This document shows positions 22,289 to 34,111 of a stretch of DNA of 64,000 bases, piece by piece; within the stretch, counting starts at the first letter, position 1; the number at the start of each line of letters is the position of its first letter. This stretch comes from Zymoseptoria tritici IPO323 (Eukaryota; Ascomycota; Dothideomycetes; Mycosphaerellales; Mycosphaerellaceae). The stretch lies in NCBI RefSeq assembly GCF_000219625.1, contig NC_018212.1, positions 1,878,501 to 1,942,500 on the forward strand, read 5' to 3'. The translations under genes and the position numbers were made by a program. Under the pieces are notes generated by a model. It had not been told where the DNA came from. It ran no database searches and saw nothing but the letters and a program-made list of their open reading frames with translations.

Positions 22289-25248
22289 TGTCGTGGATGG
22301 GTTGCAGTGCTTGAAGGGATCGTTACAGTAGGGGAGAGTTCGAGTGTGCGGGGGCTGCAACTGTGAAAAGAAGCGGAGGGACTCGTTGTAGCTTGGGAAT
22401 GTGGGAAGGAGAAGGAAGAAAGGTGGTGCAAAACGCAGCGTGGGCAGACGTTTGTATCCCACGCCGTGCAGGCTGGCACCCTTTGATTCCTCTCGCCTTC
22501 GATTTCTCTTGACGGGGGGTCGGACGCTATCGATTGCTTCCATCTCTCCTGCTTACATGACGAGGATTCTGACACGAGTGGTCCCACGGCGATCCATGTC
22601 TATCTGAAATTGACACGATGTGGGAGGCAGATGAATGAAGAACTCATAGCCGTCCGGGGTTTGTCCTTGGTCCTCGGCTCAATTAGTCGCAAGGCTCCGG
22701 ACCATTGCTTGGGGCGCGCCGTGTCCACCGTACGCGATGACCGTGCACATTGTACGAAAAGCGCTACTGGCCCTGGCCCTGCACGGAACTGTCAATGGAA
22801 CTATAGAACTAGCGTCCCGCACCTCCCCGACGACTCGTGCTCAAAGCCGGTTCAAGCTCAATTCCGACGGCACATGATGCCCATGTTGTGCTGGAGTCTT
22901 CTCCATGCTGTACCCCCCTCTGCACTTCATCCACCGCAGCGCTATCGATGAGTTTGCACTCATCTGGTCCGACGCACCATTTGTCGGCTGCGGAAACTCA
23001 GACAATACTGGTCTATGTCAGACACTGGGATGTCAATTGATCGTCTGGGACTATCCTGGTATCTCATGATGTCGGCCCATGGGAGAAGAGCTTGATGCTG
23101 GGTGATCCCGGGACTGAAACTCTCAGGATCGGATGTCCCGAAATTCCCTGATGCTGCTCCGGCTCAGCATCTCTGTGCCTTTCTACGCGGGAAGAGGTGG
23201 CGTGTTCGCGGGTGATGTGACGATTGATGAGAATCACCCTACATTAACCTCCGTGTGGTTACATCCGGTCGGCGAAGGAAACCTTCACGCCCCATTGCAA
23301 TCGAGAATGTCGTTTGTGCTGAGGAACACATCTGGCAGTAACCCGGACAGGTGCAAGAGGCGAGGATTGGAATGAGGAGAACAGCCGCGCGAGAACACTT
23401 GGGACTCCAAGACCGACTGCGACGAATCGACCAATGACACCACGTCAGCAACAACGACGGCGTGATCAGGCTGTGCATTTGATCATGGTCCGGGGGGCAT
23501 GCTGAATCAATTTGGGTCGCTGCACGGCCATCACGCGTCCCGGAGGGAGATCTTGTGGCAATGTTGCTGCTCCGCAATTCCGGCCCTGGGAAGCGGTCTC
23601 GTCGTTGACATTACGCTTTCCTGTGTTTCCAGCGACGACCATGTTCATGTTCATGACATGATCGGATGGTTTTGTCGCTGAGTCTCAGGACGTTCAATGG
23701 TGCTCCCACTGCCATTTCTCTCGTTCAAAAATATACGTGCTGCGATCGCTGTTGCTTCGCTACCATCTTGGAAGGTATCCCGCGCAGTGAGAACATCACT
23801 TCGCGACATTGGCTTGTCAGATCGGTCATACGTTGCATGAATCATGAACAGTCCGTCCCTTGTCATCGAACGAGGAACCATGCCCATCGGCAGGCAATTG
23901 ACGTGGACGAGCCCTCGTTTGGCGAATCTGCGGCACACTCCGCGTTGGTCTTTCGGAACGCTGGATCGGCAAACAATAGCAACACATCGACTACGCCAAG
24001 GCAAAGTGGCTCGAACAAGATGCTTAATTTTGTTCGGGAGGGACGATGGGTATCCGAGAGATGGGTTTCGATTCGTTGGATTTGTTGCTGTTGTACTGTC
24101 GCTTCTACCATCCAGAATAAAGTGTTTGAGCCTTGACAATTGGTCGTGAGAAGTGGAGGTCAGTGTGCCAGAGAGTCCGGTCGGTATTGTCAGATGCGCA
24201 GTCGAACTATCTCTTGAGCATGGTCATTGTGAAGCAGATGACCCAAAGAACATCATGTAACAGTGGGCTAAAAAGTAACGCTCTTTCAATTTAGCTACTG
24301 CACCTAAAATAGGACAAAAGACAGAGTATCCGAGTCGCCCACTGTTACACATCAGTACTAATCACCGATATTCATACTTGATCAGAGCACAGGCCAAAGC
24401 AAGCCGAGATCGGTCTGTTCGATTGCTGTCTTTCTCTGAGGAGATGCACGTGCGTCTGGCAAGGGTCCAGGGAGCAGAGGATGAGTCGTAACACCAAGTG
24501 CTTACTGGCAATTTCTCGATCGGATGTTGTGGTACTTCTTCGTTTTGAGCGGCTTTCTTGCTCGACTTCTAGGGTGCTTGCCTTGATTCACAGAGTCGCT
24601 GCGAAAGCAGATGTTGTCTAGGAGGTCATCTTGACTGGTGCAATCTCAAATGTTCGTGGTCCTGAACGTCGCGGAGAATCGAGCTTGGGACACCGCCAGG
24701 ATACACGTTTCGCGGACTTTCCACGGCCAGTGCGTCGGCGATAGGATGGAAGGGTGAGCCCTGCGCTGTTAAAGCTTTCCTTGCACTGCCCTTCACATCT
24801 TGTCCCCGCACGCAATTTCGTTACCCTAGCGCGAGCTCTTTACTGGCGTGGTCGAGGGCGGCGACAGCAAACGGGAATAAGCGGTGCTGGGATGCGGTGT
24901 TGGGCTCTCTCTTGGACTTGCGGTTCGGTGTGAGGAGGAGATTTTTCTTTTGTCCGAGGAGGAAGGGAAATGTGATGAGGGTTTTGGTGATGACGTGTGG
25001 CGGTCGAAGGTCGTCGGATCAGCTCGCGATGGAATCATCTCAATTTATCTGTCATTGTGCTCCCTACATCCACACATCTCAGCGCTGGCAGGTGTACATC
25101 TCTCTTCCACGGTCGATGACTTTTTAGTTGTTGTTCAACGTCACAATTGGCTCTCAAGCACTGCGCGGTCAAGTGTGTTGAATTTGTGTCGCGCGACTCA
25201 AGACCATCGTTGTGCCACTGTGGGCTGCTGGAAGCTTGATGCTTCGGC
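22289..25248. other. gene-poor region
   Basis: No supported gene in about 3 kb. A minus-strand frame at 23651-24139 contains a protein-like block (DVLTARDTFQDGSEATAI) but no domain; its antisense is open as well. Around 24220-24360 the DNA is AT-richer and without frames. Confidence 0.45.
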
Positions 25249-25794
25249 ATGAACGTGGCCTTTCCCGCGTTCCAGGGTTCCGTTCTCGAGCACGGCGGAT
25301 TGATGGCTGGTCCAGCCATCAGCTTCCGCTTGAACATCATTGGCGCCAACGATGTGGATGGAGTATCAACGTTCTGGAGACCAACGTCTCCGGAAGCGAG
25401 TCCCTCGCGAGCAGGGTCAATGGCGAGGTCGCATCATCGTCGAGGCACGGCTTCTGACACGACGTCCGAACTCGTAGCTCACATCATACCGAGCGTACGT
25501 CCTCGAGAAAGAATCGGCGCTGAATCCGGGAGTGCTATCGGAGTCTTGCCGCTGAGAAACTCGCCGCTGAGAGACTCGCCGCATCTTTTACTCATCACCA
25601 CCACGGCGCCCGAAGATCTTTGCACGAAACGCCGAATCGCAGCACAATCTTGCCATTCGGCTTTTTCTCAAAGTCTCTACGTCTTTTATGAAAGACTGAT
25701 TGGTACTACAGCCCAACACAGTCCTTTGCGTTCGAATTTCTCACTCCTTGCCGGCATAAATACGACGCCCAACAACATGATCCTCTGTTTCTGA
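25249..25794 (+). CDS. hypothetical ORF, 181 aa
   Basis: A single ATG-started frame, the longest intact one in the 22.3-26.6 kb stretch. The first 100 residues have ordinary protein composition (AFPAFQGSVLEHGG, LNIIGANDVDGVSTF); the rest is Ser/Arg-rich and less convincing. No domain, signal peptide or homology is recognised. It may be a chance frame. Confidence 0.25.
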   Translation: MNVAFPAFQGSVLEHGGLMAGPAISFRLNIIGANDVDGVSTFWRPTSPEASPSRAGSMARSHHRRGTASDTTSELVAHIIPSVRPRERIGAESGSAIGVLPLRNSPLRDSPHLLLITTTAPEDLCTKRRIAAQSCHSAFSQSLYVFYERLIGTTAQHSPLRSNFSLLAGINTTPNNMILCF

Positions 25795-26237
25795 GCAAAA
25801 TTTATGCGATCTTGTCTAATACACTGCCTCAAGCTCGCAGAAGCGCCCCATGATGACCTTGTGCTATCTATCAAACAAAGAAAGACAGGCGGCAACGACG
25901 AACAAAGGAGTCACTGGGACGAAAGCAGCGAGGAGACTGGTGCACACTGCTGCCTGATGTTCTCTACCACAGTCCTTGTGATGGCACGAGAAAGCATTGG
26001 AGTCCAGACTCCTGGAATGAAATGAGCAAGCACCGTTACAATGTTGTTTCGCCCATCTTGTCCGACAGGTAGGCAATGCGCTACCAGACCCTCGACAACT
26101 CGCAAGATTGATTTCGTACCCATCCTACAATGAGCGGCGATCTGCAAATATTGAGGCAAGGAGACGAACCTGTGCATCGTCTATGCACAGTTGGCACCGC
26201 AGAGTCGCAGACTTCGAGCCAAGCTGCCGGCGAGGCT

Positions 26238-26515
26238 GAGGAAGCGGAATCGTTACATTCTGCCAAACGAGCAACGAGCCTTCGCAGCATTCGATGCGAT
26301 CTACTATCGCAATCGCTGGCCGCCGTACGGGCATGTCTACCCGATACGATATAGAGTTTGGGAGCTGATCAACACGCTCATGCACTGCTTGCGATAGCGA
26401 ATACCGTGCTCTTGTCACGAGGCGCGAGCACAAGAACATGACTGCTCCGACGTGGACACTGGAGTATATGCTGTTGGAACGAGTTCATACAGTCTACAGA
26501 GCTATGGATACTATC
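26238..26515 (+). repeat. inverted repeat copy 1 (diverged gene fragment)
   Basis: This segment matches the reverse complement of 28866-29146 along nearly its whole length, with long near-identical stretches such as around 26455-26510. Both copies read related peptides (RAFAAFDAIYY and TAPTWTLEYMLLERVHTVYRA) interrupted by stops, so they look like fragments of one old gene in opposite orientation flanking two minus-strand genes. Confidence 0.7.
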
Positions 26516-26666
26516 GTATGTCTATGGACTGCCCAGCCTGGACCTCTTGTCTGCCTTGAATGAAACATTTCATTGCATGATCAATCTCCGGCAGTGTCAT
26601 CCTATCCTATGCTCGCCAAAGTGCTGCAACACTTACTTCGCTTCTTTCTTCCTTGCCGTTTCCTGC

Positions 26667-27551
26667 TTATACCATCATGCCGTGCTCCCAGACTGCCGGC
26701 CACTGCTCGACGTCCTCTTTTGCCTCCTCCGCCTTCCTCAGCAGCCGCCAACTCTCCGAGCACGACCTCGCGGCAACAGACATCCACTCGCACACCCGAT
26801 TCTCGGACAGTTTCATCGCCAGGTCACCGGTCTTCCGCAATGGCTGCATCACACTTTCGAAGAACTCGTATGGCAGAGAAGCCAAATCCCAGTCCTTCCG
26901 ACCATCGAGGAGGACCTGTTCGATGTTCATGAACTCCGTGTGGAACTCAATCATCTTGTTGCGATGGAAGGGATCGTGCACCAGGATCGCGAATTGGCCA
27001 GGGGTTAGTTGCGTCCAAGCCTCGATGTACTTGTGCGCATCGAAGACGTATTCTGCGATGTAATCTCCGAAGTCGGCGACGGTCATGGCAGGTTCGAGGA
27101 AGGGGTTTGTAGCCGTGTGTGCGACTGTGGGAACTGCCAGGATGGTCTTTGCTGGCAGGGATGTGGCCATCGGCTTCACGACAAAGGCCTGGGATTTTCC
27201 AGACTTGGAGCGGCGCGGTGGAGGGTCGTAGTCGCCATCCGCGTCAAGCATCCGGACCAGATTCTCGTAGTCCTCCAACTCGGAGTCCGATCCTTCGTCC
27301 ATCTCCTGGTCCTCTTTTGGTGCTTTCTCGGAGTTGTGGAGAACGAAGGACTTCGGATCGAAGGAGTTCGGAGGGTAGGTCTTCTTTGGCTGCACGGGTG
27401 GTATGACGGCTTTTGGTAGGAATCGCGGGCGTCCAGTCAAAGGACGATGGGCGAGTGGTGCCGTGGATGGTGGCGCGAATCCACACGCCGGCTTCTTCAC
27501 CAGCGCTGGAGACTCGCACTCCAACTCTGCTTCTTCCTGGGTGCGCTTCAT
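26667..27551 (-). CDS. hypothetical protein, 294 aa
   Basis: An intronless frame from ATG at 27551 (the Met of MKRTQEEAELE; upstream codons lack an ATG with better context). The N-terminal third is basic and Pro-rich with low order, the middle is acidic (DEGSDSELEDYENLVRMLDADGD), and the last 150 residues look globular and helical (DFGDYIAEYVFDAHKYIEAW, EFMNIEQVLLDGRKDWDLA). No catalytic motif is visible. It sits between the two arms of the 26.2/28.9 kb inverted repeat. I do not recognise the family. Confidence 0.6.
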   Translation of the reverse strand: MKRTQEEAELECESPALVKKPACGFAPPSTAPLAHRPLTGRPRFLPKAVIPPVQPKKTYPPNSFDPKSFVLHNSEKAPKEDQEMDEGSDSELEDYENLVRMLDADGDYDPPPRRSKSGKSQAFVVKPMATSLPAKTILAVPTVAHTATNPFLEPAMTVADFGDYIAEYVFDAHKYIEAWTQLTPGQFAILVHDPFHRNKMIEFHTEFMNIEQVLLDGRKDWDLASLPYEFFESVMQPLRKTGDLAMKLSENRVCEWMSVAARSCSESWRLLRKAEEAKEDVEQWPAVWEHGMMV

Positions 27552-27799
27552 TGTTGCCGTGTCCAGTGTCCGGAATCCTGAGAATGGCCGAGTGTGGATG
27601 TTGTTGTAAGGATGCAAGTTCAGAAGAATTTTGGAAGAGGGAAGGCGAAGGTCTAGGTTCAGAAAGGCACTGAGCGTGACGAACCTGTCGTGATACGCTG
27701 AAAGTAACGCGTTCACACAGTACACGCGGACGTCCGGGAGGTGACTTGCAGCAAGTTACCTCCCCCATCCCTTGGCGGAGGGCAGAGCTTCGATTCACT

Positions 27800-28228
27800 T
27801 CAGTTTCTTTGTCTGCCTAGCGGAAGACGCCAGCTTTGAACAATGCATTGTTCTTCGGGAGTGGTATCTTTGGCTTTCCCTGCATGGCTAGTCGCCGGAA
27901 ATTGAGCAATGGGGTGCACAGTGGTCTTGGTGGCCTGGTTCTTGCTGGCAGAGTCTCCATTCTGCTTAGGACGAAGACAGGCCGTCGACGAGGGTGCTTC
28001 TGGATATCTTGACATGAGATGAAGGTTGTTTGTGATCTTGCGGTTCACGGAACGTAGTAGGTCTAAAGTCTCACGACCGTACGCCGAAGTAGACAACTCG
28101 ATCGTCCAGGAACCCTGTTCGATGGGCAAGATCTGGTTGAATATCTCGAGGTTCCTCTTCTTGCCGATGGCGTCGGAGAACTGCTGCTGATCAGGAGTTG
28201 AGGGACATGGGGAAAGGCTCGGCCACAT
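27800..28228 (-). CDS. hypothetical protein, 142 aa, possibly missing a 5' exon
   Basis: The frame starts at ATG 28228. Residues about 12-75 look like a real helical domain (DAIGKKRNLEIFNQILPIEQ, ETLDLLRSVNRKITNNLH), while the tail is low-complexity. An acceptor-like CTGATCAG precedes the CAGTTCTCCGAC codons, and upstream minus-strand frames at 28264-28451 are protein-like (MQVAIAYSKFTTIASCYNY), so the true gene may begin upstream and splice in. No family is recognised. Confidence 0.45.
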   Translation of the reverse strand: MWPSLSPCPSTPDQQQFSDAIGKKRNLEIFNQILPIEQGSWTIELSTSAYGRETLDLLRSVNRKITNNLHLMSRYPEAPSSTACLRPKQNGDSASKNQATKTTVHPIAQFPATSHAGKAKDTTPEEQCIVQSWRLPLGRQRN

Positions 28229-28865
28229 GCAGAGAAGGTCAACTCGACTTTGTCGGCACTCTCCTATATAGCATGCCGCTTGATGTTGAATTGGATATAA
28301 TTGTAGCAGGAGGCGATGGTCGTAAACTTTGAGTAAGCGATGGCGACCTGCATAAGTGTTGAAGGGGGCATGAGGGCCTGAGAACCGCCGTTACTCTGTG
28401 CACTCGTTGCGGTGCTGGATATATGGATGGCAGTTGTATCAAGTGAGTCAAGAAGAAGTCCTCTTGTCGAAACTAAGCAAGATATGCGACTTCGGCCAGC
28501 CTGGATTGAGTTGTTTGCTTTGGAGACATGTCTCAAATGAGGAAGGATGCGACTTGTGTCGCGGTCGAAGCTCCAGCACACACAATCCACCGACCTAATC
28601 AGCCTCCATGGCGACGTCTGGAAGCCGGAAATGGCCACAAAGCACAAGAAGGTACGAGGGATAGCTCCTGTTTGCGAGTAGAAGGTGCGAGACTGACCGG
28701 AACAGAGGATCGAAACATGGTCAAAGGACGAGCAGCAAACTGGTCTTGCTACAAGTCTTAGAAGTGCATGGCGTAACCGTCTCCTTTCTCTCAAAGTCAC
28801 ACGGCAAACCCCTCATTGAAGCGACTACGTGGCGAATAGCGTGTACGCAGCAACACGCTCCTTGG

Positions 28866-29146
28866 CGATAGTATCCATAGCTCTGTAGACTGTATGAATC
28901 CGTTCTAACAGCATCTACTCGAGTGTCCACGTCGGAGCAGTTATGTTTTCGTGCTCGCGATCCGTAACCGAAGCAAGGTATTCGCTATCGTAAGCCGTGT
29001 ATGCATATGTCGATTGTTTCTCCTAGAAGCGAGGTCGTGTACCGAAAATAAACACGCACGGCAGCCAGCTGCCGAGATAGTAGATCGCATCGTATACTGC
29101 GAAGGCTCGTTCTCCGGTTGTCAGGATAGGACAATTACGCCTCCTC
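28866..29146 (-). repeat. inverted repeat copy 2 (diverged gene fragment)
   Basis: Reverse-complement partner of 26238-26515. It keeps the shared segment DREHENITAPTWTLE but with different interruptions (an in-frame TAG where copy 1 has TAT), which indicates independent decay after duplication. Confidence 0.7.
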
Positions 29147-29498
29147 TGGTCGAACACTCATGTACTCAGGCGGACGAACTAAATTGTGCGCACCGAGTAT
29201 TCATTCGATCCAATCGCCTCGAAAGAGGAAGAGTCAGCTCGCACGATCATCATCGTGCCGCAGTCCTTTCCCCTTTCCGTCGACCAAATGGCGCTAGTTG
29301 GAAAACCCACCCTTCCCGCCGATGTGCAGCGGAGCGCGCCGTCCAAGCACTGCATTTTCTCCTCCCAAAACTTTCCTCGGATGCTCCTCTCTATACTCAT
29401 CCTCACACCAACACTTCTCCACCGAAGTAACCGAGTTCTCAATCCCCAAACTTCCATAATACTCGCGCCCTATCTCCTCCGACCACCTGATCGCCACC

Positions 29499-29927
29499 AT
29501 GTCGGCCATGGCCCAAGCTGAAGAGTCTAGCTCGGACTCGGGGGCTTCATTCATCGACACGTACGGTCCCGCGCAAGCTGCGCTGGAAGTCACACTCGCC
29601 ACCGAAATGCGCCCAATACCTCAAGGCGAACATCTGGACGGCTCTGAAGACGATGCCGATTGCTATCTCCGAGAGACCTGCTTGTATGTCTTGCGCTCAC
29701 CACCACGAGCCTTCCGCATTTGCTAACAACCATACAGTGACCGTCACCTGTACTTCTACAGATTCTTCGTCGGCCCAGATCGCGTGCCATTCGTCGTGCA
29801 CATTGATCGTCTGCAGCGGCATTGTCCGGATATCAGCCAGGGACACGTTCGGATCCGTCTTCGTCAACACTGCAACCGGAACTTCTCCCGCCTCTTCACT
29901 CTTGACCCCAACAACTTGTGCCTGTAG
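29499..29927 (+). CDS. hypothetical protein, 124 aa, antisense overlap with the synthetase gene
   Basis: Exons 29499-29683 and 29738-29927 flank a 54-base intron with GTATGT donor, TTTGCTAAC branch site and ATACAG acceptor, all canonical. The protein starts acidic (MSAMAQAEESSSDSG), has a middle rich in charged residues and a C-terminal half with LYFYRFFVGPDRVPFVVHID. Its second exon lies antisense to the last exon of the acyl-CoA synthetase gene (29697-29921). The antisense frame there carries family-conserved residues, so the end of this protein may be partly a shadow; the splice signals argue that the gene is transcribed. No family is recognised. Confidence 0.45.
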
Positions 29928-31551
29928 TCACCAAGTCAGCCGGAATCCATATCCCTCTTCAACCTCTCACTACAACTCACACTAATCCCCAACTTGACAT
30001 CCATCACCGCCTCAATCGCCGCCGGAGCAATATTTTCCCCTCCGCGAATGATCAAATCCTTATACCTCCCCACAACTTCCAACGTCCCATCCTCCCTCAT
30101 AACCCCCTGATCCCCACTCTTAAACCACCCCTCCCCCACCTCATCCTTGTAAAAACTCTCCGCCGAAGTCCCTCCAACATACCCCTTGATGCACATCTCC
30201 CCTCCGAAATGAATCTCCCCCGCTACACCCCTCTGCACCACCTTTCCACTCTCTACGTCGCAAATCCTCACCCTCGCGCCAGGACATACTGTACCCGTGT
30301 GGATCTTGCCTCCCTCGCCACTTCGGGTGGAAAATCGTCCTAAGGAAATGGGCACCCCTTCCGTCGCCGCATACCCGTTCGTCACAACCGCACACCTCAA
30401 CGCCTTCCCCACCAACACTCGATGTTCCTCCAAAATCGTCGTAGCACCCAATTCCACTACTTTCAAAGAGGACAAATCCACCTCCCCTACCTTCTCCTCC
30501 GCCGCCATTAGCGACACTATACTCGGCACAGACGGCAAGTCCGTACACCCTTCCTCCTCCACCGCTCGCAAAGACGCGGACGCAGAGAAAGAGGCCGAAG
30601 GAATGATAGTCGCTCCACCTGCAGCGATGAACCCGACGCCGAAGATGATCCCTCCGATGTGGAAGAGCGGCATGTGGCAGCAATTTTTGCTGGAGGAGGT
30701 GAAGGGGATGGCGGAGGCGAGGGAGAGGATGGAGGCGGAGAGGGAGGTGGAGGTGTGGAGGGCGGCTTTGGGGAGGGAGGTTGTTCCTTGAAGGTGTTGT
30801 GTTAGTGAGGGACGGTGGGTGGGTGGGTAGGGGAAGGGAAACTGTTACCGCTGGTAAAAGGCATCATGGCGACTTCATCCTGCTCTGCTTCCCTTTTCTC
30901 ATCCTCCTCGCCCTGCTCCTCCTCGGTAGTGACGCTCTCATCGAATAACTCTCCAAACTCAACCCATCCGTCCGGTTTCCTTCTCTCTCCCGAGCTGTCC
31001 TCCGCCACGACCCTCAAAACCATTCCTCCAATGCTGTCCGCCAAACTCTCCTCCAGCCTCAACGCGACACCGTCGTCTCCCACGATCAACACTTTCGCCC
31101 CGCTGAGCTTCAACATATACGCCGCTTCATTTGCATTACCCACACACTTCGGATTAAGCGGCACAAAAGCACACTTCAACCTCACGGCGGCGAAAAAAGC
31201 AACCATCCACTCCACTCCATTCCCCAGCAGAACCGCAATCGGCATCCCCCTCTCCACCCCTCTAGCCCGTAAATTCCTCGCCAACAACCCCGCGGCATAG
31301 TGGAGTTGGGAATGTGACCAGCGGAGATATTTTGTATCGTTGGGTGTAGAGAAAGTAGGGGAGAGGAGGGTGGAAGGGGGGAATGTGATGGGGATGTGGG
31401 TGGCAGGTTGGTGCATGCAGACCAAGGCAAGGGAGGTGGGCCTTTGGGAGGCGGGGCGGGAGAGGAGGTGGCGGAGGGAAGGGATATGGGAGGGGAGGGG
31501 AGGGCCGTGGGACTCGGAGAGGAGGACGTCGGCGTTTGTAGGGAGGGTCAT
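29697..31551 (-). CDS. AMP-dependent acyl-CoA synthetase/ligase-like protein
   Basis: Exons 30849-31551, 29981-30786 and 29697-29921 join in phase over introns of 62 and 59 bases, giving 577 aa. The phosphate-binding motif TSGTTSLPKAA spans the first splice at about residues 233-243. Later come HIGG, the adenylation motif region YAATEG, a GD-x-G...DG-x-L...GR-x-K block and RGGENIAPAAIE, all of the ANL superfamily. It should activate a carboxylic acid as acyl-AMP and then acyl-CoA; the substrate is unknown. The end is odd: the family usually closes with a P-x-T-x-S/T-GK-x-x-K lysine motif, but after VSLADIR this protein diverges (INVHDEWHAIWADEE) and has no such lysine, so the CoA-transfer step may be impaired. 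An alcohol dehydrogenase-like gene follows on the same strand. Confidence 0.8.
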
Positions 31552-32745
31552 TTTGCGTGGTGGATGTGGGGTTCCAAGAGGCGTAGCGAGGTTTGAGAGG
31601 TGGGACTCAGTACTTTGATAGGACTGGACGAGGGCGGCGGGTGTATATACTTGGAAGGCGTATCTCTGTTCTCTTGCGGACGGGGGTTGATTTGCATATG
31701 CGCCATTTCCACGAGCTTTCCTCCCTCGGTTGTACCATTGGTTTGGCGGATTTCTGGATTTGTGACGAACTTCACAGGACGATCATCCAATGCTTTATGC
31801 TGTAAGAGGAAAAGGCAGGAGTGGTTGTGGTTGTCTAAGCAGAGACTAAGAGGTCGTAGTAGTGTAGATCATGGAGATCGTTAGGAAGCTTGTCGATCAC
31901 CGAAGAATCAGAGTCGGGCTCGTCGTACTTTGCACCGTAACTGTCGAGATATCTCAAATCAATCCTAGCTAAAACAAGAACCTCATCAACCCATCGCTTT
32001 CGACCCATTACCACAGCAGTTCAACCTCATTAACACACTCATCATCGATCGTCGTATCCCAGCCCAGCAGCAAAAGGTACCCTCCATCACCACCGTCAAA
32101 ACTCCCGGACCTAAGATCGACAAGTGCCAAAGTTACTCTCTTTCCCCCGCCCCCCCACACTCGACATCCGCATCTGCCGAATGTGGAATGTATCCTTGGT
32201 AGTATTCACTCAGATCAGAAAGCATCGTTACCTACTCAGCGTTTCAAACAACCACGGTATAGCTCGTGAATACGACAAGACTCCGACACGCTGTACTCGG
32301 CAGAAAAAGATGTCACTTTTTATAAGTTTTACATGTCCTTCCGTCCCGGACCGATCGGTCCAGGGCCGGAGAAGGTGGTACACAGGTTTCTGGGAGGGGA
32401 GATATAGAAAGAAATCTTGATGGTTTTTTCTTAACGGGTACACGCCAATGCGTGCCATGGCGGGGAGGGAGGGTGAGGATCAAAGACCGATGCGGGTGAT
32501 AAGTCGCAGAGGGTTGCGAAATCTCGGTGTCGGACGCTCTTGACCTTTGTGCATTAAGAGGAGTGATCATCGAGGTCGATCGGGTGCTTGATGGAAGCGA
32601 ACTCCATGTCTTGATCGCCCAGATGTTGTGTTGCACGCACGACTCCGCACCTCCATCACCATGAAAGCATCAAACCATCAAACCAGCATTCAGAAGAAGA
32701 CCTCGAATTTTATACATACGCCCCTCTTCCCTCTCCTCCCTCCCT
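31552..32745. other. intergenic, no gene seen
   Basis: Contains the upstream region of the synthetase gene and the downstream region of the dehydrogenase gene. Frames are short and overlap on both strands. Confidence 0.5.
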
Positions 32746-34111
32746 CTACTTCGCCACAATCTCCTCCTCCTTGACATTCCCCATCTTAAACACGACCTTA
32801 CTCACCTTCCTCGCCTCGAAATCCTTATACGCCTGCGGAGCCTGCTCCAACGGCATCGTCTTGCCACACAGGAACGCGACTTTCTTCTGCTCTTGCACCA
32901 GACACGCCAGGGCGTCTTCGAAAATGGAACGCACGGGACAACGGCCAAAGGACATGGTGACGTTTTTGCCGTAGAGGAGGAGGCCGTTGGTTTCCCATTT
33001 TTCGGTGCTGAAATCACACCTGTCAGTATAGAAGGGGAAAGGAGGAGGAAGGGATGGCAGGGGGAGGGAAAGAAGACGTACTGCACCCCAATAGAGCTGA
33101 TCTGCCCCCAAGGCCGAATCATCTCAAAACACATCTGAAACGCATCCGCGTGCCCCACCACTTCCATCACCACATCCGCGCCTCTGCCCTCCGTCGCCGC
33201 TTTGATTTTCCCCACCGGATCATCGTCCAGCGCGATCACCCTCGCCCCCAACGCTTTCGCCTGCTCCAACCGTTCCGGCACAGAGTCCACCGCATACACC
33301 GTATCCACCATCGTCAGCGCGGCCGTGATCGCACATATCCCCACCGGTCCACAACCCACGACGACAGTGGTGTAATCTTTCCGATCTCGGGGGGAGAGAT
33401 CTTTAAGGAAGCGAGCGGCGGCGAAGTATCCCGTGGGGAAAATGTCGGCCATCAAGACGAGCATTTCCTCGGGGATGTTGGATGGCGTGCGGACGAAGGA
33501 GGTGTTGGCGAGTGGGCACCGGACGTATTCGGCTTGCCCGCCGTCGACGGTGTTGGCCGGGGCGGAGTTTCCGTAGAGTTCACCCTTTGCGCATCGGGAG
33601 GCTTGGCCGCGGACGCAGTAGTAGCAGACGCCGCAGGCAGTGGCGAAGGGGACGACGACCTGAAGGATATCCTTGTGTCAGCACACATTTTTCCTTCCTC
33701 ATCTCGTATCTCCATCCCACACGCCTTGTCCCCTCCCACCTCTTTTATGCTCTCGAGAATGTCTGTCATACCTTATCCCCAATACCAAAATCCGTCACCT
33801 CCTCCCCCTTCTCCACAATCTCTCCGACAAATTCATGTCCGCAAATGAAATCCGTCGGACACTTCAGATGTCCGCGATAGAAGTGCAAGTCGGAGCCGCA
33901 GAGAGCCGTCGAGGTCACGCGGAGGATGGCGTCGGTGGGTTTTTGGATTCGGGGGACGGGACGGTCTTCGACTTCGACCTGTGAGGTGGAGGTGGAGGTT
34001 AGCAGGAGAGGTGGATATGAGGGGGAGGGAGGGATGCAGCGGGAGGGATGAGTGTACGTGGTAGTCGCCTTTGAAGACCACGGCTCGCATGGTCTTGGGG
34101 AGGTCTGGCAT
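32746..34111 (-). CDS. zinc-dependent alcohol dehydrogenase-like protein (MDR family)
   Basis: Exons 34058-34111, 33772-33978, 33082-33659 and 32746-33019 (introns of 79, 112 and 62 bases) give 370 aa. Catalytic-zinc ligands are visible in ALCGSDLHF (Cys about 45) and ICGHE (His about 66). The structural zinc loop is C96-x2-C99-x2-C102-x7-C110. The NAD(P) fold shows VVVGCGPVGICA. The C-terminal motif GRCPVRSIF is seen in fungal formaldehyde/alcohol dehydrogenase-like MDR proteins. It should oxidise an alcohol or aldehyde with NAD(P), in the cytosol as no targeting peptide is seen. The neighbouring acyl-CoA synthetase could act on its acid product, but that link is inference. Confidence 0.88.

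Noticed and set aside
32802..33464. A 220-codon frame within the dehydrogenase gene running past the exon end
   Set aside because: It reads through the third intron; the spliced version recovers the conserved GRCPVRSIF end.
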